Positions 10,865 to 22,243 are shown, counted from the stretch's first letter. The stretch: 64,000 bases of DNA from Humulus lupulus (GCF_963169125.1 NC_084799.1:67634143-67698142), one strand, 5' to 3'. Numbers and translations: made by a program. Notes: generated by a model not told the origin, from the sequence alone.

Positions 10865-12399
10865 ATGGTAAATCCAGAGACTGAAGAGAGAACCGAGTCC
10901 TCCGATTCTCAGGGACCTCCAGTCCTAAGGGATGAGGACATGTACTATAATCCTAAACGGTACGTCCCCATTGTGGAACTTGAAAACCGACAGCTGAAAA
11001 AACAATTGGTTGAGGCCAATAAGCGAAACGAGGAATTGGCTAGGTTAGCCGCGGAGGCCCAGGCGGGTCAGCCCCACTTCCGCGTGAGAACCAAGCCCCA
11101 CCTCCGAGGGACGTGCATGTTCCTCCCTGAAGGCCTCGTGGACGACCTCGAAAAAATGCTACCACAAGGAGACCAGAGCAACCTCCGGCACCAGCTAAGC
11201 AATCCGCTCCCTCGAGACCCCGAAGAAGTACTCGAGCTAGGGCTCCGGTTAATTCAACTGCGGAGCTACCAGTTGGAACTGGGAATAACCGAGCCCCTAC
11301 AGAGGCTCGGACTCAAATCCCTGGTAACACGCAGAATGTTACCGACCCCACACGGGCAAACTCAGGACCGTCTAGGCCTCGAAATGGGTGGCAGCCACCG
11401 TCACCCATACGATTCCCTCCATCGCCTATAAGATACCCTTCACCTCCTCGCAGGAACGCTTAGCTAGTTCGAGGTGATGAGGAAAGGCGTACAGGGAGGA
11501 AACAAGGAAATAGAGAAGCCTTCAGGGAACAGAGAGGCACCCAGCCTACAAGAAGTCAAATGTCTCGATCTCGCACTGCGGAGACGAGGCAGCATGAAAG
11601 AGATCCGTCTCGAAATAATCATGCAACGAGCCTTGCCAGTGATGACTCAGGAGATACTAGATCAGTTAGTATGTATGATCGAGGTCGAAAAAATACTGGG
11701 AACCACAGGAGCCGCTCCGATCTGCGAGAACACTTGAATCAGAATCGGGATAATGGTAACCCATCGAACCCGGACCTGAGAGATCGCCTAAATGGGCGCA
11801 AAGATCCCTTGCGAAGGTGCGAACCTGGAATTGTGATCAATGATAGCCAATTTCAGGCGAGACTCCTTGCAGACCCGGTTTAAGAAAGAATCGATCAACT
11901 AGATAATGCCTTTAGGCTCTTACAAAATGAGCGAGGACGTAGTCGAGATGAGGATTCTGACGACGAGCTCGAACCATTCGCTCCCCACATCTCCAACACT
12001 CCATTTCCTCAAGGGTTTCGAATCCCTCATGTCCCACCTTTTGAGGGGAAGTATGACCCGTACAGTCATCTGGGTACATTTAACCATAATGAGAGCAAGT
12101 AATGTAGGATACAAGCTCAGATGCATGTTATTTCCAGCATCGCTTACAGGACCAGCAAAAAGCTGGTTCGAGAAATATAAAAGACATTCGATCACTTCTT
12201 GGGATCAGCTATCAAAGGATTTCAAGAAACAGTTCAGAGCCATGATCGGGGTAAGACCCGAGGCATGAGAAATCAGAAGTCTAAGAGGGACTCCAACAAG
12301 TACTATTGTTTTCACAGAGACAGTGGACACACTACTGATGAATGCAGGCAGTTGAAGGACGAGATCGAAGGATTGATCTCTAGAGGCTATTTTAGATAG
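10865..12399 (+). pseudogene. gag: T2 gag, frameshifted and internally deleted
   Basis: The likely start is ATG 10865 (MVNPETEERTESSDSQGPPV), 72 bp after the LTR, leading into a K/E/R-rich heptad-like stretch (LENRQLKKQLVEANKRNEEL). Frames then change several times. The capsid core is recognisable as FPQGFRIPHVPPFEGKYDPY (frame 1, near 12000) and as ASLTGPAKSWFEKYKRHSIT (frame 2, near 12140). The zinc knuckle CFHRDSGHTTDEC (12308-12346) follows soon after, so by comparison with T1 roughly 450 bp of the capsid C-terminal region has been deleted near 12250. A TAG at 12397 ends the frame. Confidence 0.75.
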
Positions 12400-12486
12400 T
12401 ATGTCAAAAACCAAAATAATAATCAGGCTTCTACTAGCCAGAGGGCAGCTGCGCCACAACCTGCTCAAAACAATAATTCCCGAGCA

Positions 12487-14217
12487 ATGGAAGAAGATAG
12501 GCCCCCTCCAATTGATGGAGAAGACGTGATAACCATCTCGTCCAGGCCTCATCTCGCAGGAATGGGCAGGAATGCCCAAAAGCGATATGTGAACAAGCTA
12601 AAAACTGGGGACGGGTCTCCTTATGAACCCGAACCTAGAGCTCCAAAAATCCAAAAGATTGAATCTCAGCCGATAACCTTTACTGAGGACGACGCGTCCC
12701 ATGTTCAGTTTCCCCACCATGACCCACTGGTCATCACTCTCCAGCTCACGAATAAGAGAGTTCACCGAGTTCTCATACACAATGGGAGCTCAGTGAACAT
12801 TCTCTATAAGGCCATCTTAGAAAAGATGGGACTCACGCTTCGAGACCTAAAAGCCTGTGCAACGACCTTGTACGGTTTTTCAGGAGAGGGGATTTCCTGT
12901 ATGGGGTCCATCGAACTCCCGGTAACCTTGGGAGACTACCCGGTCTCAGTAACCAAGATGATGGAGTTTTTAGTAGTGGACCTGCCATCGGCCTACAACG
13001 TGCTGCTCGGGAGACCCGCCCTAGTAGGGCTGGGGGCAATCTCGTCTGTAAGGCATCTGGCCATCAAGTTCCCGACTTCTAGTGGCATCGGGACGGTGAA
13101 GGGAGACCAGCTAGCCAGAAGGGAATGCTATAGCATTTCCGTAAGAGGAAAGAAACAAGCGAGCGAACAAGCACTCGTCATTATCCAGAATAAGGACGGG
13201 ACGGTCTTGGAGATAGATGAAGAGATCGATCCAAGACTGGAAGAAAAAGCTGATCTCAAACCATTAGAAGAGCTCAAAGAAATCAAGCTCGAAGAGTCAG
13301 ATCCCTCGAAAACGTTAAAGGTTGGGAAACATCTCCATGAAGAAACTAAATAGCAATTAATTTTCTTTTTGAAGAAAAACCAGGATGTCTTCGCGTGGTC
13401 ACATTCGGACATGGTAGGAATAAGTCTGAATATAGTGAGCCACGTGCTAAATATCGATAAAATCTTCCCACCAAAGCAACAAAAGCGAAGACAACTGGAC
13501 GGCGATAGAAAAAAGGCATTGAAAGAGGAAGTCGACAGGTTAAAAGCAAACCAATTCATTAGGGATGCTTTTTACCCCGATTGGGTAGCCAATCCGGTAC
13601 TGGTCCCAAAGCCCAATGGGACATGGCGAACCTGCATCGACTATTCAGACCTCAACAAGGCCTGTCCAAAGGACTGCTTTCCTTTACCACGGATTGACCA
13701 GCTCGTGGATGCCACGGCAGGGCATGGACTAATGTCATTCATGGATGCCTATTCTGGATATAACCATATTTCCATGCATGCCCCTGACCAGGAACATACG
13801 AGCTTCATAATAGATAAAGGGTTATACTGTTATAACGTCATGCCATTCGGGCTCAAAAATGCTGGAGCCACATACCAGCGGCTCGTAAACATGATGTTCT
13901 CGGACAAAATAGGGAACAACATGGAAGTTTATGTTGACGACATGTTAGTCAAGTCTCAACTTAACGATAACCATGTTAACGATCTCGAAGAATGCTTTGC
14001 CGTGCTCCGAAAATATAACATGAAGCTTAACCCCCAGAAATACTCCTTTGGGGTATCTTCAGGAAAATTCCTCGATTTCATTGTAAATGCTCGAGGAATA
14101 GAAGCTAACCCAGACGAGATCCAGGCCCTGATCGATATGCCCTCACCTCGAAAACACAAAGATGTCAAGAGTTTGACCGGCAGAATGGCAGCACTAAGTA
14201 GGTTTATCTGCATAAAT
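12487..14217 (+). pseudogene. T2 protease-reverse transcriptase, one internal stop, truncated
   Basis: A single frame runs from the gag-protease linker (HLAGMGRNAQKRYVNKL near 12550) through protease to RT, with only one TAG at 13351. The protease active site reads LIHNGSSVNILY (near 12765), so the catalytic Asp is replaced by His. RT is intact across VANPVLVPKPNGTWRTCIDY (13585), PFGLKNAGATYQRLVN (13845) and YVDDMLVKS (13929). The frame is lost after RMAALSRF (near 14205), where the element is cut off before RNase H. The lack of indels over 1.7 kb suggests a younger copy than T1. Confidence 0.85.
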
Positions 14218-14760
14218 TGATAAGCGCGAGCTTAGAATATTTATAAGGCACGGCCTCCTCAGTACGAGCTCGACGGTATATCCAGCTCGGGGTAATTTGA
14301 AGATATGGCGTATCCGCGAATCCCCGAAGACCCGGATACTGTATATGATCGTTTATGATCAGCATGTGGTATTTAATTTCCCAGATATTAGGAGACTATT
14401 TATTTCGTGATCAGATCATATCCTAGTATAAATGGGAATATTTCATATTAAATGTAATCAATGTGTAAATCTGTGATTGACTTACGCAATTTCCCAAACC
14501 TGTCCAAGGAATTTCTCTATAAATACTGAGAATATTGGACAGGGAAGAGGACGATTATTCAGTAATACCGAAACTATGTCAAAATAGAGAGAGAAAAGCA
14601 GTAATATTATAGACTCGTGGACTAGGTGGATTTTAACCACTGAACCACGTAAAAGGACCAGTGTTCTTGAGAGTTTCTTTTTTTACTTCGGTTTATCATC
14701 AAGCACTAATTCAACCTTGTTATTTTCTTAATTCACTCTTGGCAAAAAATTACGTCAACA
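14212..14760 (+). mobile_element. 3' fragment of a second Tat LTR family
   Basis: The segment ends AAATTACGTCAACA, contains a TATA box (TATAAATAC, 14518-14526) and the phrase GACTAGGTGGATTTTAACCA, which matches the layout of the 9967-10792 LTR. The rest is too different to be the paired LTR of T2. Its 5' part is missing and it abuts T2 RT directly, so the junction near 14211 is chimeric. Confidence 0.65.
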
Positions 14761-14859
14761 GTATTCACAAGAATTATTGTTATTTAATATGAATATATAT
14801 TTATACAAGTTAGATTAAGTAATAAAAAATAACAGGTTTTTATTTTAAATATAAATGAT

Positions 14860-15430
14860 AATATTTTTAATAAAAAATTAGATTATGTATTATATTTTAT
14901 AATAATAATATTATATAACATTTGAATTTATATTAATATAATTATTAATTATCTAATCTTATATTATATTTGAATTTATATTAATATAATTACTAAATAT
15001 CTACTCTACCACAATTTTATAAAAATTAGGATTTTGTATTATATCTTATAATAACAATTTATACCATTTAAATTTATATTAATATAATTATTAAATATCT
15101 ACTATTATATTATATTTTATTGTAATAATTATATTTTACAACATTTGAATTTATATAAATATAATTATTAATTAATATTATAATAATAGTGTTTTATAAT
15201 ATTTAAATTTATATTAATATAACTACTAAATAATTATTTTACCAAAATTTTATCAAAATTATGATTATGTATTATATATTATTATTAAAATAATTTTTCA
15301 TAACATTTAATTTATATTCATATAACTATTAAATAGTTAGTTTTGTATTAAATATTATTATAATAATGATATTTTATAACATTTAAATTTATATTAATAG
15401 AATGATTAAATAATTATTCTACCTTATTTT
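14860..15430. repeat. Degenerate AT-rich tandem repeat
   Basis: The core ACATTTAAATTTATATTAAT with TATAATTATTAAAT recurs about seven times at irregular spacing of 70-110 bp, each time preceded by TATTATATTTTATAATAAT-like sequence. G and C are nearly absent. No coding potential. The flanks (14761-14860, 15431-15733) are AT-rich without other structure except a short TA run at 15536-15551. Confidence 0.6.
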
Positions 15431-15733
15431 AAATTGATTTTAATGGTATATTCAGTTAAATATTTGTAATATTCCGTTAAAATTAATAAATAAAAAACTA
15501 TTTAAACCAAGAAAAAAATTTAAATACACATTTTATATATATATATATATAAGAGATATGTTCTTGTCATACCTTATATTAAGAACCTTCTTTTATAATT
15601 TATGACATTATTTTTTTTATTTAAAATTTATATGACAATAAATTAATATATAAAACATACATTGCACGTTACTTCACCTAGTATATATAAAAGCATGTGA
15701 AGAATTAATGTATGCTTATATTTTATTGATATT

Positions 15734-16377
15734 TGTTGACGCGGTTTTTCGGCAACAGTGAATTAATAAATTCAAGAAATATAAATTAGGTATTATCTTA
15801 AACCGAGAATAATAATAATTTAAAGTGGTTCAGTGGTTAAAATCAACCTACTTCACGAGTTTCAGTATATAAGAATTCGACCCCTTGATTTGTCCATTCT
15901 CCCTTTATTTATAGGGGTTCATGAGACAAATTTGAAAGTTGTTTAACATATTTTAACGTACATGTTTGAGTTATTTCTCAAACATGTAATTGAATACACT
16001 TAAAGATACAAACTTTCTGGCGATATACGTTCGCAAGGTAAGAGTTGCAAGATAATAATTAAGCGTTTAAAAGTACCTGAGTCTTCAGAAATTCAATTAT
16101 GTGCATTCCATGCGTCAGCAGTGAGATGAATGCATGCTACGCGATCTAGAGATTTCTAGACTTCCATTAGCTCAATCATTAAGATGTTGGAGCTACTTGT
16201 TATACAACTTGAAGATATGCTTGGCGATCTCCTTATTATTTGGTTGGATAGGTCTTGACTCGAGTTATTGGTTCAGGGAGCTCGTACCGCATTCTCGGAG
16301 CTATGAAGAACTTCTTTAAATGCCTGACACATGTACCAGGAACAGAACACGTCAACTCATGATTTTCAGGTACAACA
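15734..16377 (-). mobile_element. Antisense Tat-type solo LTR
   Basis: On the minus strand this 644-bp unit starts TGTTGTACCTGAAAATCATG and ends AAACCGCGTCAACA. It contains a TATA box (minus strand TATAAATA, 15906-15913) and TTTTAACCACTGAACCAC near 15830, shared with the LTR fragment at 14212-14760. Flanks are ATATT and ATATA, a possible but weak 5-bp duplication in AT-rich DNA. No internal sequence is attached on either side. Confidence 0.7.
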
Positions 16378-16647
16378 ATATATATTAATATATATATTCT
16401 GAAAGGTTTTACAACAATTGACACAAAATAATTTATGTATATAGCGAGGAATAATTCATGTAAATTTGACGTTTGAAGCTTTATCAAAGAGAAATTTCAC
16501 TTTCTATGCATATAGTGTACCCATAATAAAAAAAAATGTCATGTACTATTCACTTTTTCAATTTAGTGCTAATGATTCCCCATCTCATTCCCCCACCCCC
16601 AAAAAAAAATCACAATAGTTTTCTCTCTCTCCCTCCCTCCCCCCCCC

Positions 16648-16691
<44 letters not shown>

Positions 16692-16982
16692 GAAATCTAA
16701 GTCCTCCGATGCCACCCAACTCTACCATGACCCACCACCATCGTGAAGTAGCTCCTCTGCGAAGGAATCGACTCAAAATAGACCCATTCCGGCGAGAGAA
16801 GAGAAGACCTCTAAGAACCCCTGAGTTGACAGAGGAAAGGTAAAATCTCGAACCCAAATCGGCTTTTGAACATAATTGCATGTTTTCACTGAAGTTTTGT
16901 GTGTGATCTGAAAGTTTGTGGTCTAGGTATGTCGATTTGAGCTTCTGGGTTTTTTTCTAGGTTTGCCGAACTTGCTCAATAG
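16378..16982. other. Unclassified stretch with CT microsatellite
   Basis: It contains a poly-C/CT tract (16621-16688, including about 20 CT units) and a moderately GC-rich piece (16690-16860). I recognise no gene or transposon domain. It is the left flank of T3, so it may be older host or repeat sequence. Confidence 0.4.
16646..16688. repeat. (CT)n microsatellite
   Basis: A near-perfect CT dinucleotide run follows a poly-C stretch. Minus-strand translations rich in RE repeats are artefacts of this run. Confidence 0.9.
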
Positions 16983-17797
16983 TGTTGACCAACAATTTGG
17001 TCAATGATACTGAGCCAATTTATATGACATGAATTAATAAAACAAACTGAAATCAAGTAAACGACACACGAAATTGTATAGTGGTATGGCCCCAAGAGTT
17101 TCATGACTTACGTCCACTTGCACTTTTATTAATCAAAGAAGTCTCAGCCTAAAGATCAAGAAGAAACAAGGTTCAACTAAGTTTTTAAGCCTGAGAGAGA
17201 ATACAATTTGGTAGAGTTTTTGTATGTAAAGTGCGCACTAATTCAGTTACAGATAATGACTGAGAGAGAACTTTATTTATAAAATCTCGTAATGGGCTAA
17301 GGGCCCTTAAAAATTAATCTAGGCCATACACGTGTAGTGTGGGATTTGTTACAACTGATTACAAATTCAAATAATTATGGAAAAATATATTCAAATATCA
17401 ATTACATAAATTTCTTGGGATATTTCACAATATCTTGTTAAATCTGGATCCTCGAGTAAAAATGTCTTGTACATTGAGCAGGGTCTGTCTCCGAGCAGCT
17501 TCAAGGAATAGCACTTACTTGCTTCTTCTTGAGTAGACTGTAGCTCTTCGCACTAATGACTTCTATTCTAGGAGTTCAAGAAGATGGTACTAGTTATCTT
17601 CTCTTTGAGCAGACTTCTATTCTAGTAGCTCCAGAAGATGGTTCCACCTATCTTCTCTTCTAGTAGACTATTATTCTTGCAACTCCAGAAGATGGTACCG
17701 GCTATATTATCTTGGCTAGCTCTCAGAATTTAGCGTCATTTACTGCCACGTGTCCTCTTAAAATGCCACGTCATCATGTCCAAATTTGGGTTAAACA
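16983..17797 (-). mobile_element. T3 3' LTR
   Basis: On the minus strand the 815-bp LTR starts TGTTTAACCCAAATTTGGAC directly after the polypurine tract and ends ATTGTTGGTCAACA. A minus-strand TATAAATAAA lies near 17275. The paired 5' LTR is not in the window. Confidence 0.7.
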
Positions 17798-17817
17798 TTC
17801 CCCCCCCCCCCTCCCCA
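17798..17817 (-). promoter_or_regulatory. Polypurine tract of T3
   Basis: The minus strand reads ACTTGGGGAGGGG followed by eight further G and AA just before the LTR start. This is the expected primer for plus-strand cDNA synthesis. It begins almost immediately after a truncated integrase reading frame, showing an internal deletion. Confidence 0.65.
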
Positions 17818-18560
17818 AGTTTACCTTGTGCGACCAACATTGGATAATTTTGCATGCTACGACTAGGCTGGTGTTTCTTCATCATATCTTTTAAAGTCTC
17901 TTTAACAACTTCTACTTGTCCATTAGCATGGGGATGAACAACTTCTGAAAAAAAATTTGTGATACTATGCCGTGCACAAAAGTCTGCAAATAAGTCACTG
18001 CCAAACTAAGTACCATTATCTGAAGAAAAAAAATTTGGTAGTCCATATCTGCAGATAATTTTTTCCCACGAAGTTGAGCACTTTCTTCGAAGTAATAGTT
18101 TCTAGCAGTTCTGATTTAATCCATTTAGTGAAGTAGTCTACTGCAACTACTGCAAACTTAACTCCTCCCTTTCCTGTAGGTAGTTGTCCGATCATATGTA
18201 TTTCCCATACAACAAAGGGCCGTGAACTTTGCATTTGCTTGAGCTCATTAGGAGCTGCTCGAGGAATCTTACAGAATCTATGACACTTGTCACATTTTCG
18301 TGTGTATTCCATGGCATCCTCATTCATTGTTGGCCAGAAATACCCTTGTCTCAATATCTTCTTGGCTAAACTCTACCCCTCTGCATAGTTGCCATAGAAT
18401 CCTTCGTGCACTTCAATCATTAGCAGCTCTGCTTATGCTCTAGTAACACATCAAAGTAGAGGCATTGAATATCCTCCTCTATACTTGATATTTTTTAAGC
18501 TTCATTTCTGTCTGGAGGCAAAATTCCTTGCTCCAGATACATTGCAACTAGAGTCATCCA
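17818..18560 (-). pseudogene. T3 integrase, truncated and decayed
   Basis: The minus-strand frame 18354-18016 reads RQGYFWPTMNEDAMEYTRKC and CDKCHRFCKIPRAAP, the zinc-binding end, then LPTGKGGVKFAVVAVDYFTK of the catalytic core. The first catalytic Asp is replaced (WEIHMIG in place of the usual GIDLIG type). SDNGT (near 18015) and ANGQVEVVKETLK (near 17915) keep the second Asp and the Glu. After KDMMKKHQPSRS the frame runs into the polypurine tract, so roughly the last 250 residues known from T1 are deleted. Several frameshifts separate the pieces. Confidence 0.75.
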
Positions 18561-18639
18561 AGATGGGGTATTATCGAGCAGTAGTGTTGTCTCTGTTTCA
18601 TTAATACTTGGTTGGGTGTGATGCTCAACAGGTATTATG

Positions 18640-19060
18640 TTTAGCATCTATGCATCTTTGGCACTTGCTAGCTTAGTTAAGGCATTAGCGTTGGAATTCT
18701 AATCACATGGACTTGTTGTATGGTAAATTCCTTGAACTGTGCTAGAAGATCTTTATCTTTGCTAAGATAAGAGGCCATTTTTATGCCTTGAGCCTGGTAT
18801 TTTCCTAGTATCTGGTTCACGGCCAGTTGTGAATTACTGCCGATTTCAATTGATAGGGTTTTGACATCTCTAGCAAGTCGCAATCCTACTAGCAGAGCTT
18901 TGTATTCAGCTTCACTATTTGAGGCATTGAATCCAAACCTTGGGGGACAATGAATATGATGCCAAAAGTGATTAAAATTAATCCAACTCCAGAGTTGTGT
19001 TTATTTGGGGATCCATCTACAAACAGCTTCCATGTTGACCAGATTTCTTCATCTTTTTCT
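18640..19060 (-). pseudogene. T3 second RNase H
   Basis: Minus strand: WKLFVDGSPNKHNSGVGLIL near 19030, then stops, then LSIEIGSNSQLAVNQILGKY (near 18830) and KDKDLLAQFKEFTIQQV (near 18750). The order and spacing match the second RNase H of T1. At least two stops and a frameshift inactivate it. Confidence 0.65.
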
Positions 19061-19085
19061 AGTGCTTTTTACTACTCGTTTCCTT

Positions 19086-20720
19086 TTATACCCTTGCACA
19101 TTCAACAATAAAGTTTGCTATTGCTTGACCTTTGATAATAGTTCTTGGTTGGTATGAGATCTTGTATTTCCCTAGCTCTACTACCCATTTAAGTAGTCGA
19201 CCTGATGCCTCTGGTTTTTGTAACAATTTCCTGAGGGGTTGGTCGGATAAAATTGTGATAGGGTGAGCTTGGAAATGGGGCCTTAACTTTCTTGCTGCCA
19301 ATAGTAAGCAGTTAGCCAATTTTTCAATCACTGGGTATCGTGTCTCTGCCTCAATTAGCCTTTTGCTGACGTAGTATATTGGATGCTGGACTTTTTCTGC
19401 TTGTCTGATATGAGCTGCACTAACAACATGTTCAGTAACTACTAGTTACAAATAAAGAGTTTCCCCATCAATGGGCTTCGACAAGACTAGTGGTTGCACT
19501 AGGTACTCTTAGGTGCTTGGGAATCCTTCTCTCATTATTCTATCCATTCGAACATGCTATTTTATCTTAGCAAGTTTAAAAATAGGACGCACTTATCTAT
19601 TGACTTTGAGACGAATCTGCTTAGTCCTGCAATTCTTCTAGTAAGGCTTTTCACTTTCTTTATCTTGGTTGGGGACTTCATGTCAATCAAGGCTTTAATT
19701 TTTTCTGGATTAGCTTCTATACCTCTTGAATGGACGATGAAACCAAGAAACTTTCCCGAGCCTACCCCAAACGAGCACTTTAAGGGGTTTAGCTTCATAT
19801 TGTAATGCTTCAAAATGGTGAAGCATTCTGCTAGATCTTGACCATGTCCCCCATCCTTTTAAATTTGACCAGCATATCATCAGCCTAGACCTCCATGTTG
19901 TTGCCTATCTGGTTCTTGAACATCATGTTTACCAGTCGTTGACATGTTACGCCAGCATTTTTTAGTCCAAATGGCATCCCTTTGCTCATCATCGGGAGGG
20001 TGCATGCTAATTTACTATGAGTAAGTGTCCATAACGGTAAGAACTTCATGCCCTGCACTAGCATCGACTAGCTGGTTGATTCTTGGTAAAGGGAAGCAGT
20101 CCTTGGGGCATGCTTTGCTCAAATCTACAAAGTCAACGCATGTCCTCCATATATTATTGGGTTTTGGTACTAAAACAGGGTTTGAAACTCATTTAGGGTA
20201 GAAGTCTTCTCTTTTTAACTCGTTCTCCTTTAGTTTTTTAACTTCTTCTTTTAAGGCCTTAGAAATTTCCTTGTTGAGCAACCTCCTTTTCTGTTGTACG
20301 GGTTTGAAATTTTCCTTGTCAATGCTCAAGGCATGGCTAATCACAGTAAGGCTGATGCCCACAATGTCCTTGTGCGACCAGGTGAACACGTCTTGGTTCT
20401 TTCTCAAAAAAATTATAAGTTCAGATTTGACTTCCGCCGTTAAGTTTTATCTGATTTTTACTGTCTTAGTTGGTTCATTCTGGTCATGTGGAACTTCCTC
20501 TAACTCATTAATTGTTTTTTCATGTTTTGAAAAAACAACAAGGAAGAAAACTTTGACTATCTGCCTGACAACCTCCAAGACAAAGAAATTGCTAATTGTG
20601 ATGTCCGTGAGGAGGATGAGCTTGTTGCTGCTTCCCCAGAGAACCTTGGTCCAGAGATTTCTCCGAATCCTGGCGGTGACCATGGTCAGGATCAGGTCAA
20701 GGATGATGTAGTGAACCAGT
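19086..20720 (-). pseudogene. T3 reverse transcriptase and first RNase H, decayed
   Basis: Minus strand from about 20410: KNQDVFTWSHKDIVGISLTV, then a damaged palm region (GMPFGLKNAGVTCQRLVNMM near 19960), then ADDMLVKF near 19885, where the residues before DD include a stop, so the catalytic box is broken. KHYNMKLNPLKCSFGVGSGK (19813-19754) and RGIEANPEKIKALIDM follow. RNase H is seen as IYYVSKRLIEAETRYPVIEK (near 19370) and RKLRPHFQAHPITILSDQPL (near 19270). Upstream of 20410 a short stretch (KTINELEEVPHDQNE) resembles the linker before RT in T1 and T2. Protease is not found upstream. Confidence 0.75.
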
Positions 20721-21329
20721 GAGGCGAGAGTTCCTTTATCATTTTTGTATATGCTAGACACCCGTGCCATAAGGTTTGTAGTGCAAAGACAATAGCTGAC
20801 CAAGCAGATTTTAATCTCGGGTATTATTGTAATATTTTTCTTGCATTACATACAATATGTTGCTCATTAATTTGATTAGATACAACAATTAATTGCTATA
20901 TATGTTTTCTTAGGTACAACATTTTCATGTCATACTTGTCATTTTTTTCCTCTTTAAGGTTTGAACAAACAAACGAAGAACCATCACTTTATAAATTTTG
21001 AAAAAATTTCTAAGTACTTCTCAGTTGTGTTTATTACTCTTTTGCTTATGTTATGGCGGTGTATACCCTATGTGCCCCCTAAGTGACCGAGGATGTAAGT
21101 CCTTGGTCACTTTCCAAATAACCAAAGCCTGTTCGAACTTAACCCAACTGTTTGGAACATATCACATAGAAATATACAAAGATAGTGAAACCATACTTGT
21201 TTAGCAATACTTTTGATAATCACAAAAGTTGGAAAATTTAATTTACTAGCATAGTCCCTCGTAGATAACTCGTAATAGATTAGACAAAATCATGTTTGTA
21301 TGATCAACAAAAATTTATTTTTGGGCTTA
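20721..21329 (-). other. T3 interior without recognised domain
   Basis: This AT-rich stretch, together with the hairpin array beyond it, occupies the place where protease would be expected between gag and RT. I recognise no coding motif, LTR end or terminal inverted repeat. It may be inserted sequence that replaced protease. Confidence 0.35.
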
Positions 21330-22045
21330 TAAATAACTTATCATTTTAAAATGGGCAAATCGTTCCTTTTGATCAATTAATAATCATAAGAATAAATGAT
21401 CGATATAAAATGGAAAATCGTGTATTTTGACCAGTTTAGTATATATGATAAATATCTAGCCATTTTGATATTGGCAAAATCGTGCCTTACGACCAGAAAA
21501 CACAAAATAAAAGAAATGTAGATAACTAATCATTTACCAAGTGGGAAAAACGTGCCTTATGATTAGTAATCTTAAGTCTTGTGAAATAAAAATAAAACAT
21601 CGGTTGTTATAAATGGGCAAGTCGTGCCTAACAACCAACTTTTCAAAGTCTAGATCATAGAAAAAGTAATTGATTGTTTGAAAATGGGCAAATTGTGCCT
21701 TACAATTAGTAAACACATACAAGAGAAAAGTAGCAGGTCGCGTGAAGATGGGAAAAAAACATGCCTTGTGACCAGCACTTTTAAGAAAATAAAAATGACT
21801 AGTGGTTATTCAATGGGCAAAACATGCCTTGCAACCAAAACATTCATGAAATTGATAAATTACCAGTCATTTAAAAATGGGAAAAAGCGTGCTTTACCAC
21901 AGGTAAACACGGTTCTTAGAAAAATTTAAAAAAATGACTATTTGTTTAAAGAATAGGCGATTTGTGCCGTATGACCAGTAAATACAAGAAAATGGTTGAT
22001 CATAGAAAAATGAGAAAATCATGTGTTATGACCAGCCTTACATTA
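21330..22045. repeat. Array of about eleven hairpin-forming units
   Basis: A core ATGGGCAAATCGTGCCTTA recurs in diverged form near 21350, 21407, 21471, 21541, 21613, 21683, 21748, 21813, 21876, 21945 and 22007, giving a period of 57-72 bp. Within the core GGCA pairs with TGCC. In several units the flanks pair too while differing in sequence: ACTAATCAT with ATGATTAGT (21525-21533 / 21559-21567), GGTTGTTA with TAACAACC (21602-21609 / 21629-21636), and GGTCGCGTG with CTTGTGACC (21736-21744 / 21765-21773, with G-U pairs). The array lies between the T3 gag knuckle and RT. Confidence 0.75.
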
Positions 22046-22149
22046 ACTCATAATAAATGATGCAATTTGACACTTGAGTTGTTTATGTATATCTAACTGA
22101 CTTTGATTGGGCTAGTGTGTCAAGAGTTCTTGTAACAACTAGATTATGT

Positions 22150-22243
22150 TCGGCAAGTAGTCGAATGTATCTTCTCATGACCTAATGATTTTTGCGGATG
22201 AGAAATCCAATTTCGTTTTTAAGTTGGTTACACTCATTAGTGT
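22150..22243 (-). pseudogene. gag: T3 gag zinc-knuckle C-terminal half
   Basis: The minus strand reads NECNQLKNEIGFLIRKNH then a stop. This is the second half of the knuckle whose first half (CCFHNNYGHD) lies at 44865-44910 across element III. The homologous residues in T1 are DDCRHLKDEIETLIR, which confirms continuity. Confidence 0.75.

Larger units (their letters stand above)
10793..14211 (+). mobile_element. T2, truncated Tat-lineage element (gag-PR-RT only)
   Basis: T2 has a leader, gag, protease and RT in order, then stops abruptly after RT near 14211. It lacks both RNase H domains, integrase and 3' spacer, and is joined to a piece of a different Tat LTR (14212-14760). Its RT differs clearly from that of T1, so it is a separate family and not a local duplicate. 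The pol part is far better preserved than in T1. Confidence 0.8.

Noticed and set aside
13340..13370. TAG between the T2 protease and RT frames as programmed readthrough
   Set aside because: T1 has no equivalent in-frame stop at this point, and T2 has other disabling changes, so a plain nonsense mutation is simpler.
15655..15720. ACTAGTATATATAAAAGC-like sequence near CATTGCACGTTACTTCAC, suggesting a Helitron-type end
   Set aside because: Only a loose resemblance to sequence seen near such ends. No CTRR 3' end with hairpin or Rep/helicase coding was found.
16600..16982. CT-rich leader followed by mixed-composition sequence, reminiscent of a plant gene 5' UTR and first intron
   Set aside because: No ORF of useful length, no domain, and no continuation into exons before the T3 LTR begins.
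21330..22045. Regularly spaced repeats resembling a CRISPR array
   Set aside because: The window is plant nuclear DNA, repeat cores and spacers are both diverged, spacers are related to each other, and no cas-like gene is present.
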